Shown: positions 7,649-12,971 of the stretch, one piece after another
Layout of the letters: the number at the start of each line of letters is the position of its first letter
How positions within the stretch are numbered: the stretch's first letter is position 1
Assembly (NCBI GenBank): GCA_049318845.1
Contig: JBMOFH010000092.1
Coordinates: 1 to 12,971 of the forward strand
Direction of reading: 5' to 3'
Source of the DNA: CAIOZW01 sp049318845
GTDB taxonomy: Bacteria > Acidobacteriota > Blastocatellia > RBC074
DNA length: 12,971 bases
The notes under the pieces: generated by a model
The model's input: the letters and a program-made list of their open reading frames with translations, nothing else
Databases searched by the model: none
What the model was told of the DNA's origin: nothing
Program-made: the position numbers and the translations under genes

Positions 7649-8941
7649 ATGAAGAATCAATCGAGAAGAGAGTTTGCAAAGGGGGCGATCGCGACGAGTA
7701 CGGTTGGCGCGTTTCGGCCGCTCCGCGTACTCGGGGCAAACGACCGGATCAATATTGGATTGATCGGTTGTGGAGATCGGGGGACGGCGATCTGGAAGAA
7801 GTTTCTGCTAAACCATGATGTCAATCCGGTCGCGGTCTGTGACGTCTATCAGAACTTCCTCAACCGTGCGGCGGCGACAGCGCCTGGTTTGAAGACTTAT
7901 GGCGATTTCCGCCAGTTGCTGGAGCGCAAGGATATCGACGCCGTGGTGATCGCGACGCCGGACCATTGGCACGCACTGACGACGATTCTCGCCTGCGCGG
8001 CGGGGAAGGATGTCTATGTCGAGAAGCCGCTCTCCCTGACCGTTGCCGAGGGGCGGCGGATGGTCACGGCGGCACGCCGGCACGACCGTGTCGTTCAGAC
8101 GGGCAGCCAGCAGCGTTCCGGGCCCCATTATCAGAAGGCGATCCGGCTGGTTCAGGAAGGGGTGATTGGCCCGGTCCACAAGATCAGTGCAGGTTTTACG
8201 CGGAACGGGATGCCCGGTTTCAAGCCGGTTGAGCTTGGGCCGGAGAAGCCGAAAGAGCTCGACTGGGAGATGTGGCTCGGGCCGGCGCCATATGTTCCGT
8301 ACGATCCATTCCGCTGCATCTACCATTTCCGCTGGTTCTGGAACTATTCCGGCGGGCAGATGACCAACTGGGGAGCGCACAACCTGGACATTGCACGCTG
8401 GGCGCTTCGGGCGAAGGGGCCGCGCGCGGTGACCTCGTTCGGTGGACGCTATGAGCTGAAGGATGGCGGGGAGACGCCGGATGTGCAGGAGATCATCTAC
8501 CAGTTCGACGACTGTCTCGTCACCTGGTCGGGGCGCGAGGTCAATCGGCTCCGGGACGAATACCTTGTATTCCACGGCACCAAGGGGTCGCTGAGCATTA
8601 TGCGCGATGGTTTCAGCGTCATTCCGGAGATCTGGCGTGGGCTCAAGAACCGGAATACCGTTCCGGAGATGGAGCCGATCGAGGAGAAAGGGGATGCGCG
8701 GCAGATGGAGGATCTGCACATCCGCAACTTCCTCGACTGCGTCAGGAGCCGGAAGGCACCGATCGCCGAGGTCGAGGAGGGCCATCGAACGGCGGTGATG
8801 TGCCATCTCGGCAACATTGCGACGCGCCTTGGCCGGACGCTAAAATGGGATGCGGAGAAGGAAGAGTTTATCGGAGATCGTGAAGCGAACACAATGTTGT
8901 CGTACAAATACAGAAAGCCCTGGGACAAATACCAGGAGTAA
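7649..8941 (+). CDS. Tat-exported Gfo/Idh/MocA family NAD(P)-binding protein
   Basis: 430 residues. The N terminus has a twin-arginine signal, SRREFAKG (R6-R7), followed by a mild hydrophobic stretch, matching the S-R-R-x-F-x-K consensus. The N-terminal Rossmann domain has GLIGCGDRG (38-46), IATPDHWH (101-108) and VEKPLSLT (124-131), in which K126 is the family lysine. The C-terminal alpha/beta substrate domain includes NWGAHNLDIARW with a histidine near 244. Most Gfo/Idh/MocA enzymes are cytosolic sugar or inositol dehydrogenases. Tat-exported members keep NAD bound because they fold in the cytoplasm; some, such as GH109, use it transiently to hydrolyse glycosides. Either activity is possible here. 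GGAGG (7634-7638) sits 10 bases from the ATG. The gene follows the propeller gene by 41 bases, probably in one transcript, consistent with a shared envelope substrate. Confidence 0.93.
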   Translation: MKNQSRREFAKGAIATSTVGAFRPLRVLGANDRINIGLIGCGDRGTAIWKKFLLNHDVNPVAVCDVYQNFLNRAAATAPGLKTYGDFRQLLERKDIDAVVIATPDHWHALTTILACAAGKDVYVEKPLSLTVAEGRRMVTAARRHDRVVQTGSQQRSGPHYQKAIRLVQEGVIGPVHKISAGFTRNGMPGFKPVELGPEKPKELDWEMWLGPAPYVPYDPFRCIYHFRWFWNYSGGQMTNWGAHNLDIARWALRAKGPRAVTSFGGRYELKDGGETPDVQEIIYQFDDCLVTWSGREVNRLRDEYLVFHGTKGSLSIMRDGFSVIPEIWRGLKNRNTVPEMEPIEEKGDARQMEDLHIRNFLDCVRSRKAPIAEVEEGHRTAVMCHLGNIATRLGRTLKWDAEKEEFIGDREANTMLSYKYRKPWDKYQE

Positions 8942-9000
8942 TCGATAGCCGGCGGGCTAAAAGGCCAAACTTTCGGCCCCGTCAGGCGGAGAAGCAGTGA

Positions 9001-10182
9001 ATGAAAGCGTTAAAGAAATACAGCCTGGATGAAGAGGGACTGAGATACGTTGATAACGAGCCGGAGCCGCGACCGAATCCGGCCGAGGTCAAGGTAAGGG
9101 TAATTGCAGCGGGGATCTGTGGAACCGATTACGGAATCTACTATTCGCCGTCGCGGCGGGGGATCCAGGATGAAATGCTGCGCCATCTTGGCAACGATGC
9201 GGGCCGCTTCGAGCCGCTGGTGATTGGCCACGAGTTCTGCGGTGAGGTGGTCGAGGTCGGTGAGGGGGTCTCGAAGGATCTCGTCCGGGTTGGTGATTAT
9301 GTGACGAGTGAGATGCATATCGCGTGCGGTTACTGTCACCAGTGTATGACGGGTCGGAAGCACGTCTGCCAGAACGTGAAGGTGAAGGGTGTGCATCAGC
9401 CCGGAACATTTGCCGATTATGTCGTTGTTCCGAGCGAGAATGTGATCAACCTCGAGCGGTTTGGCGGGAAGTCGATGATTCCGCCACGATTTGCGGCCTT
9501 TCTCGACGCGCTGGGTAACGCCGTTCACACGGTGATGGAGGGTGAAGTCTCGGGCAAGACAGTGGCCGTTCTCGGTTGTGGAACGCAGGGAATGATGGCG
9601 ACTGCGGTGGCACGGGCGCTTGGTGCGACACGAATCTATGTCACAGATTTCTCGACACCGGGGCATGACACCGCACACCTGATGAAGCGGTTCGCTACGG
9701 CGCGTGAGATGGGGGCCGACCACTGCTTCGACACGAACGAAGAGAACTCACCGGGGCAGAAGGACGAGCTGTACCAGCGAATACGCGATGAGCACGGCGG
9801 TGGTGTCGATGTGATACTCGAGATGAGCGGGTCAGCGCCGGCCTATGATGATGCCGGGAAGCTGGTCAAAAATGGTGGCCAGATTATTTTGCTCGGTATT
9901 CCCTCGCGGCCATTGCCCCAGTTCGATGTCGGAAACTATATCGTCTGGAAAGGGGTGACGATGCGCGGGATCTTCGGGCGGCGAATGTTCGAGACCTGGT
10001 ACACGATGCTCGACCTGCTCGCGGCAGACAAGTCCGGGCTCAAGGCGAAGCTGGAGAAGATCATATCGCCGCGCCCGATTCTGCTCGAGAATTTCGAGGA
10101 GGGGTTCGAGCTGATGCGGAGCCAGGAGGCGGTGAAGGTGCTGCTGACTCCGGATCCGAACTTTCGTGTGGAGGAGTCATGA
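9001..10182 (+). CDS. tdh: L-threonine 3-dehydrogenase, zinc-dependent MDR family
   Basis: Oxidises L-threonine with NAD+ to 2-amino-3-ketobutyrate in the cytoplasm. The medium-chain dehydrogenase pattern is complete: catalytic zinc ligands in GICGTD (C40) and GHEF (H77, E78), structural-zinc cysteines C109, C112, C115 and C123 in CGYCHQC...HVC, LGNAVHT, and a Rossmann motif GCGTQG (192-197). GIFGRRMFETWY near 323-334 matches the GIFGREMFETWY signature of bacterial Tdh, and the next gene is kbl, so the assignment is strong. It is 393 residues against about 341 for the E. coli enzyme. The extra length includes about 12 residues between C40 and H77 and about 8-9 residues after the ribose-binding Asp (near 216), plus smaller additions. 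GGAGAAG lies 6 bases before ATG 9001. It overlaps kbl by 4 bases (ATGA), indicating translational coupling. A paralogous polyol or amino-alcohol dehydrogenase is the main alternative. Confidence 0.9.
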   Translation: MKALKKYSLDEEGLRYVDNEPEPRPNPAEVKVRVIAAGICGTDYGIYYSPSRRGIQDEMLRHLGNDAGRFEPLVIGHEFCGEVVEVGEGVSKDLVRVGDYVTSEMHIACGYCHQCMTGRKHVCQNVKVKGVHQPGTFADYVVVPSENVINLERFGGKSMIPPRFAAFLDALGNAVHTVMEGEVSGKTVAVLGCGTQGMMATAVARALGATRIYVTDFSTPGHDTAHLMKRFATAREMGADHCFDTNEENSPGQKDELYQRIRDEHGGGVDVILEMSGSAPAYDDAGKLVKNGGQIILLGIPSRPLPQFDVGNYIVWKGVTMRGIFGRRMFETWYTMLDLLAADKSGLKAKLEKIISPRPILLENFEEGFELMRSQEAVKVLLTPDPNFRVEES

Positions 10183-11414
10183 ATCCGGATCAACTCTATC
10201 AGCGGTTGCAGGTCGAGCTCGACATCTTTGAGCAGGAGCATACCTACAAGTATGAAGTCCTACTCGATGGAGAGCAGGGCGGACGGGTGAGAGTTGGCGG
10301 GCGTGAGGAGATCATGCTTGCCTCGAACAACTACCTTGGTCTGGCCAATCATCCACTGGTGAAGGAGGCGGCGCATCGCGGACTCGACGAATGGGGGTTT
10401 GGGATGTCGTCGGTGCGGTTCATCTGCGGAACGCAGCCGATTCACCTCGAGCTGGAGCGGAGGATCGCGGCCTTCGTTGGGTGCGAGGCAGCGATCCTGC
10501 ACGGCTCCTGTTTCGCGGCCAACGAGGCATTCTTCACCGGGCTGCTGGCGAACGACTTCGGGCAATCGGCCGGTTTCGAAGATGCGATCTACAGTGATCA
10601 GTACAATCACGCGAGCATCATCGACGGGGTACGTCTCTGTCGTGGCATTGCGAAGCAGGTCGTTTCGCGAGTCTACCGAAACCGCGATGCGGCCCACCTG
10701 CGCGAGCTGCTCGCGGAGGATCGCGGGAAGGGATACCGTTTGAAGGTGATCGCGACAGACGGCGTCTTTTCGATGGAGGGGCATCTCGCGCCATTGCCGG
10801 AGCTGGTCGAGCTGGCGCGCGAGTTCGACGCCATTCTCTTCGTTGATGAGTCGCACGCTTCCGGGGTGATCGGTCGGACGGGAAGGGGAACGCCGGAGGA
10901 GCTTGGGGTTCACGGACAGATCGATGTCGTGAGCGGAACCTTCGGCAAGGCACTCGGAGGGGCGAGTGGCGGATTCGTCGCCGGGCGACGCGAACTGGTC
11001 GAATTTTTGCGGCAGAAGTCGCGACCATACACCTTTTCGAATACAATGCCGCCGGCGGTGGTTGTCGGATCATTGGCGGCGATCGATCTGATCGAGACCG
11101 ATCCGGCGATCGTCGAGCGGTTGCGTCGAAACACAGAGCAGTTCCGGCGCGAGATCGTCCGTGCCGGATTCACGATACTTGAAGGCCGCCATCCGATCGT
11201 CCCGGTCATGCTTGGCGAAGCGGCGATCGCCCAGGCGATGAGTCGCGAGCTTCTCTCTGAGGGTGTCTACGTCAAGGGGCTCTGGTATCCGGTCGTTCCA
11301 AAGGGGCAGGCGAGACTGCGTGTGCAGATCTCGGCCGCACACACGCCGACTGAGATCGAGTCGGCAGTCGAGGCCTTCGCTCGTGTTGGCAGGCGAGCGG
11401 GGGTGATTCGATGA
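10179..11414 (+). CDS. kbl: 2-amino-3-ketobutyrate CoA ligase (glycine C-acetyltransferase)
   Basis: A PLP-dependent alpha-oxoamine synthase that cleaves 2-amino-3-ketobutyrate with CoA to glycine and acetyl-CoA, completing the Tdh pathway. Motifs identical or nearly identical to the E. coli enzyme are visible: NNYLGLANHP (50-59), GFGMSSVRFICGTQ (73-86), NHASIIDGVRLC (143-154, H144 stacking on PLP), ATDGVFSMEG, VDESHASG (D224, H226), GTFGKALGGASGG (K257, the Schiff-base lysine), SRPYTFSN, and VPKGQARLRVQISAAHTP. It has 411 residues against about 398; an extra stretch of about eight residues (NDFGQSAGF, near 125-133) precedes the NHAS motif. GGAGGAG lies just inside the 3' end of tdh, and start and stop overlap as ATGA. 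Its own end overlaps the next gene the same way. KBL can be confused with AONS or ALA synthase, but the ICGTQ and PVVPKGQAR signatures and the tdh partner settle it. Confidence 0.95.
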   Translation: MNPDQLYQRLQVELDIFEQEHTYKYEVLLDGEQGGRVRVGGREEIMLASNNYLGLANHPLVKEAAHRGLDEWGFGMSSVRFICGTQPIHLELERRIAAFVGCEAAILHGSCFAANEAFFTGLLANDFGQSAGFEDAIYSDQYNHASIIDGVRLCRGIAKQVVSRVYRNRDAAHLRELLAEDRGKGYRLKVIATDGVFSMEGHLAPLPELVELAREFDAILFVDESHASGVIGRTGRGTPEELGVHGQIDVVSGTFGKALGGASGGFVAGRRELVEFLRQKSRPYTFSNTMPPAVVVGSLAAIDLIETDPAIVERLRRNTEQFRREIVRAGFTILEGRHPIVPVMLGEAAIAQAMSRELLSEGVYVKGLWYPVVPKGQARLRVQISAAHTPTEIESAVEAFARVGRRAGVIR

Positions 11415-11803
11415 AGTCTGATGAGCAGATAGTCACCACGCACCCGCGACCGTGTGAGGTCGTCGCCGCCTGGGTCGAGGCCTTCAACCGGGCAGATCCC
11501 GACGAACTGGCCGATTTCTATACCGATGATGCCGTCAACCATCAGGTCGCCGCCGGGCTGGTCGAGGGGCGCGAGGCGATTCGGGCCAACTTTGTCCGTG
11601 AGTTTGCGACGGCAGAGATGGTCTGCATCGTCGAGCATATCTTCGAGGATCGCGAATGGGCGATCCTCGAATGGCGCGATCCACTTGGCTTGCGTGGGTG
11701 TGGCTTCTTCCACATCGTTGATGGGAAGATACGTTTTCAGCGTGGATACTGGGATATGCTGAGTTTTCTGCGCCAGCACAAGCTGCCGCTGCCCGCAGAG
11801 TAG
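11411..11803 (+). CDS. NTF2/SnoaL-like small protein coupled to kbl
   Basis: 130 residues of the NTF2-like (SnoaL) alpha+beta cone fold: an N-terminal helix with VVAAWVEAFNRADPDELADFYTDDAVNHQ, then GREAIRANF, and beta strands ending in GCGFFHIVDGKIRFQRGYWDMLSFL. This pattern of FNxxDxxxLxxLYxxDxV and G-x-x-A-I followed by the F-x-x-x-D-G-K-I-x-x-x-x-x-Y-x-D end is typical of the SnoaL_2 type. The fold serves isomerases, dehydratases, cyclases and non-catalytic ligand binding, so the reaction cannot be read. No signal peptide, hence cytoplasmic. The ATG overlaps the kbl stop as ATGA, with only a weak G-rich site (GGGGGTGA) upstream, so translation probably depends on coupling to kbl. That placement suggests a role linked to threonine breakdown, but this is inference. 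Confidence 0.85.
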   Translation: MKSDEQIVTTHPRPCEVVAAWVEAFNRADPDELADFYTDDAVNHQVAAGLVEGREAIRANFVREFATAEMVCIVEHIFEDREWAILEWRDPLGLRGCGFFHIVDGKIRFQRGYWDMLSFLRQHKLPLPAE

Positions 11804-11828
11804 TCGTTATGCTCCATAGTTCTGAAAT

Positions 11829-11832
11829 GGAG
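11829..11832 (+). promoter_or_regulatory. Ribosome binding site favouring a TTG start for the alpha/beta hydrolase
   Basis: GGAG lies 5 bases before TTG 11838, directly after an in-frame TGA (11823-11825). The competing in-frame ATG at 11910 lacks a clear Shine-Dalgarno match. The TTG start is therefore preferred, though the codons between the two starts are AT-rich and unlike the rest of the gene. Confidence 0.4.
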
Positions 11833-11837
11833 TCCAA

Positions 11838-12971
11838 TTGACATCCAGTAACAACATAAAAGTGGCAGCACCTCCTGACAATAATAGAAATCCCGACAAC
11901 GGTGACAGTATGAGCAAAAATGTAAATACCGAGAGCCTGAAGAGTCCTGAAAATCTGGCTGGGGAGATACAGCCGGACCGGCGGGATTTTCTGCGCCAGA
12001 CTCTGGCCGGAGTCGCCGTCACCGGGCTTCCGGGCGATTCTTTGCCGCTCGGGCGGGCCGCATTTGCTCGCTACCAGCAGCGCCGGCGGCGCGAACTGTG
12101 GGGGCTGCTTGGGGATCTCCCGTGGGACCACAAGCCTGGTCCACCAAAGCTGCGCAAGGTTGAGAAGGGCCCTGGCTACACGCTCGAACACCTTGAACTC
12201 GATCTGAATGGCATCGAGAAGGTTCCAGCTATTCTTCTCATTCCGGAGAAGCGTCAGCCAAAGGCGCCCGGACTCCTCTACATCCACTGGCACGGCGGAA
12301 ACTACCCGACCGGCAAGGAGGAGTTGTTCACCGGGCGAAAGGTGCTGCCGGCCTATGCCCCATCCCTCATCGAGAAGGGGATTGTCACTCTCGCGATCGA
12401 CAGTTGGTGTTTTGGCGAGCGAAAGAGGGTCGAGGATGGGAGGCAGGGCGAGTGGGATGCCTTCAAGAAGATGATCTGGTACGGTCAGGTTCTCTTTGGA
12501 ATGATGGTCTTCGATGAGTATCGGGCGGTCGATTACCTGATCAGTCGGGCAGAGGTCGATCCAAAGCGGATCGGAGTCTTCGGCATGTCGATGGGCGCGA
12601 CCAAGGCGTGGTGGCTGGCGGCGCTCGATCCGCGGATCCGGCTCTGCCTCGATCTTTGCTGCATGACCGATTTTGACGAGCTGATCAGGGCCAACAACCT
12701 GAAGGGACATGGAATCTACTACTATGTTCCCGGTCTGCTCAAGAAGTTCAGCACGGCACAGATCAACGAGCTGATCGTTCCACGCCCACACGTCAGCCTC
12801 AATGGCCGGCGGGATTCGCTCACTCCGGTGGCCGGGGTCGAGAAGGTTCGTGACCAGCTGGCTCCACTCTACGACCAATATGGGCGTCGCGAGGATCTGC
12901 TGATCGACCTCTTCGACGGGGCGCACGAAGAGTTGCCGGAGATGAGGAAGATCAACGAAATAACCGAGATA
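11838..12971 (+). CDS. Tat-type alpha/beta hydrolase (dienelactone hydrolase/acetyl xylan esterase-like), 3' end cut
   Basis: An open frame running off the window end, 378 codons from TTG 11838 or 354 from ATG 11910. A twin-arginine motif, PDRRDFLRQTLAG (arginine codons 11979-11984), and a short hydrophobic stretch suggest Tat export. The alpha/beta hydrolase core follows: LLYIHWHGGNYPTGKE (oxyanion-side HGG), VTLAIDSWCFGER, VDPKRIGVFGMSMGA with the nucleophile serine at 12588-12590 (G-x-S-x-G), NGRRDSLTPV with the likely acid Asp at 12813-12815, and FDGAHEE with the catalytic His at 12924-12926. Order and spacing fit Ser-Asp-His esterases or peptidases of the dienelactone hydrolase/prolyl-oligopeptidase-like group. 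Only a short C-terminal piece is likely missing. It starts 34 bases after the NTF2-like gene (106 if ATG is used), so probably the same operon. The substrate is unknown; removal of an ester or acyl group in the envelope is a fair guess. Confidence 0.88.
   Translation, partial: MTSSNNIKVAAPPDNNRNPDNGDSMSKNVNTESLKSPENLAGEIQPDRRDFLRQTLAGVAVTGLPGDSLPLGRAAFARYQQRRRRELWGLLGDLPWDHKPGPPKLRKVEKGPGYTLEHLELDLNGIEKVPAILLIPEKRQPKAPGLLYIHWHGGNYPTGKEELFTGRKVLPAYAPSLIEKGIVTLAIDSWCFGERKRVEDGRQGEWDAFKKMIWYGQVLFGMMVFDEYRAVDYLISRAEVDPKRIGVFGMSMGATKAWWLAALDPRIRLCLDLCCMTDFDELIRANNLKGHGIYYYVPGLLKKFSTAQINELIVPRPHVSLNGRRDSLTPVAGVEKVRDQLAPLYDQYGRREDLLIDLFDGAHEELPEMRKINEITEI

Noticed and set aside
7808..8806. Antisense open frame of 332 codons opposite the Gfo/Idh/MocA gene
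   Set aside because: Lies wholly inside a gene with clear family motifs; no credible start context or domain.
8942..9000. Small GGCC/GGCC and AGCC/GGCT pairs between the Gfo/Idh/MocA gene and tdh
   Set aside because: Stems of only 4 bp without a T-tract; such pairs are expected by chance in GC-rich DNA, so neither a terminator nor an attenuator is claimed.
11535..12926. Long antisense open frame (463 codons, minus strand) opposite the NTF2-like and hydrolase genes
   Set aside because: It mirrors the codon structure of two well-supported plus-strand genes with complete motifs; its translation shows no recognisable domain and is rich in Arg/Pro, typical of a shadow frame in GC-rich DNA.
1..12971. 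Search for CRISPR repeats, tRNA/rRNA genes, insertion sequences, integrases, phage genes or defence systems
   Set aside because: No regularly spaced direct repeats, terminal inverted repeats, transposase motifs, tRNA-like cloverleaf or defence-gene signatures were seen; the region reads as ordinary metabolic chromosome.

Overview
The window is a gene-dense bacterial segment of roughly 58-60% G+C by eye. It has strong Shine-Dalgarno sites and short intergenic gaps. It has no recognisable tRNA, rRNA, CRISPR array, transposase or integrase. A very large secreted Asp-box propeller protein, Tat-exported Gfo/Idh/MocA and hydrolase proteins and a DoxX/MauE-thioredoxin fusion point to a soil or aquatic heterotroph, most likely Acidobacteriota. 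That placement rests on gene content alone and is tentative.

Layout. (1) Positions 2-2025, plus strand: the 3' end of a short-chain dehydrogenase/reductase, then a secreted metal-dependent amidohydrolase of the imidazolonepropionase/Xaa-Pro dipeptidase-like type. (2) Positions 2026-2179: a convergent gap with a perfect 11-bp hairpin and a second small hairpin, probably a shared terminator. (3) Positions 2180-4314, minus strand: a two-gene operon. The promoter-proximal gene encodes a DoxX/MauE membrane domain fused to a thioredoxin-like domain. The second encodes a fold-type III PLP enzyme of the D-threonine aldolase/D-serine dehydratase family. (4) Positions 4315-4529: an AT-rich divergent promoter region with an imperfect inverted repeat. 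(5) Positions 4530-12971, plus strand: six co-directional genes. They encode a 1025-residue secreted Asp-box propeller protein, a Tat-exported Gfo/Idh/MocA protein, L-threonine 3-dehydrogenase (tdh), 2-amino-3-ketobutyrate CoA ligase (kbl), a small NTF2/SnoaL-like protein, and a Tat-type alpha/beta hydrolase cut by the window end.

How the genes fit together. The firm metabolic unit is tdh-kbl. It oxidises L-threonine to 2-amino-3-ketobutyrate and cleaves that with CoA to glycine and acetyl-CoA. The NTF2-like gene is joined to it by a 4-base ATGA overlap, like the one between tdh and kbl. The divergent PLP enzyme also belongs to a family that acts on beta-hydroxy D-amino acids, so the centre of the window looks like hydroxy-amino-acid catabolism. 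Around it are four proteins with export signals (amidohydrolase, propeller, Gfo/Idh/MocA, alpha/beta hydrolase), which suggests a periplasmic or extracellular degradative step. A speculative reading is breakdown of a threonine-rich or O-glycosylated peptide. No single gene belongs to an unknown superfamily. What is new, if anything, is the combination and several variant details: insertions in Tdh and Kbl, the H-x-C metal site in the PLP enzyme, and the membrane-thioredoxin fusion.
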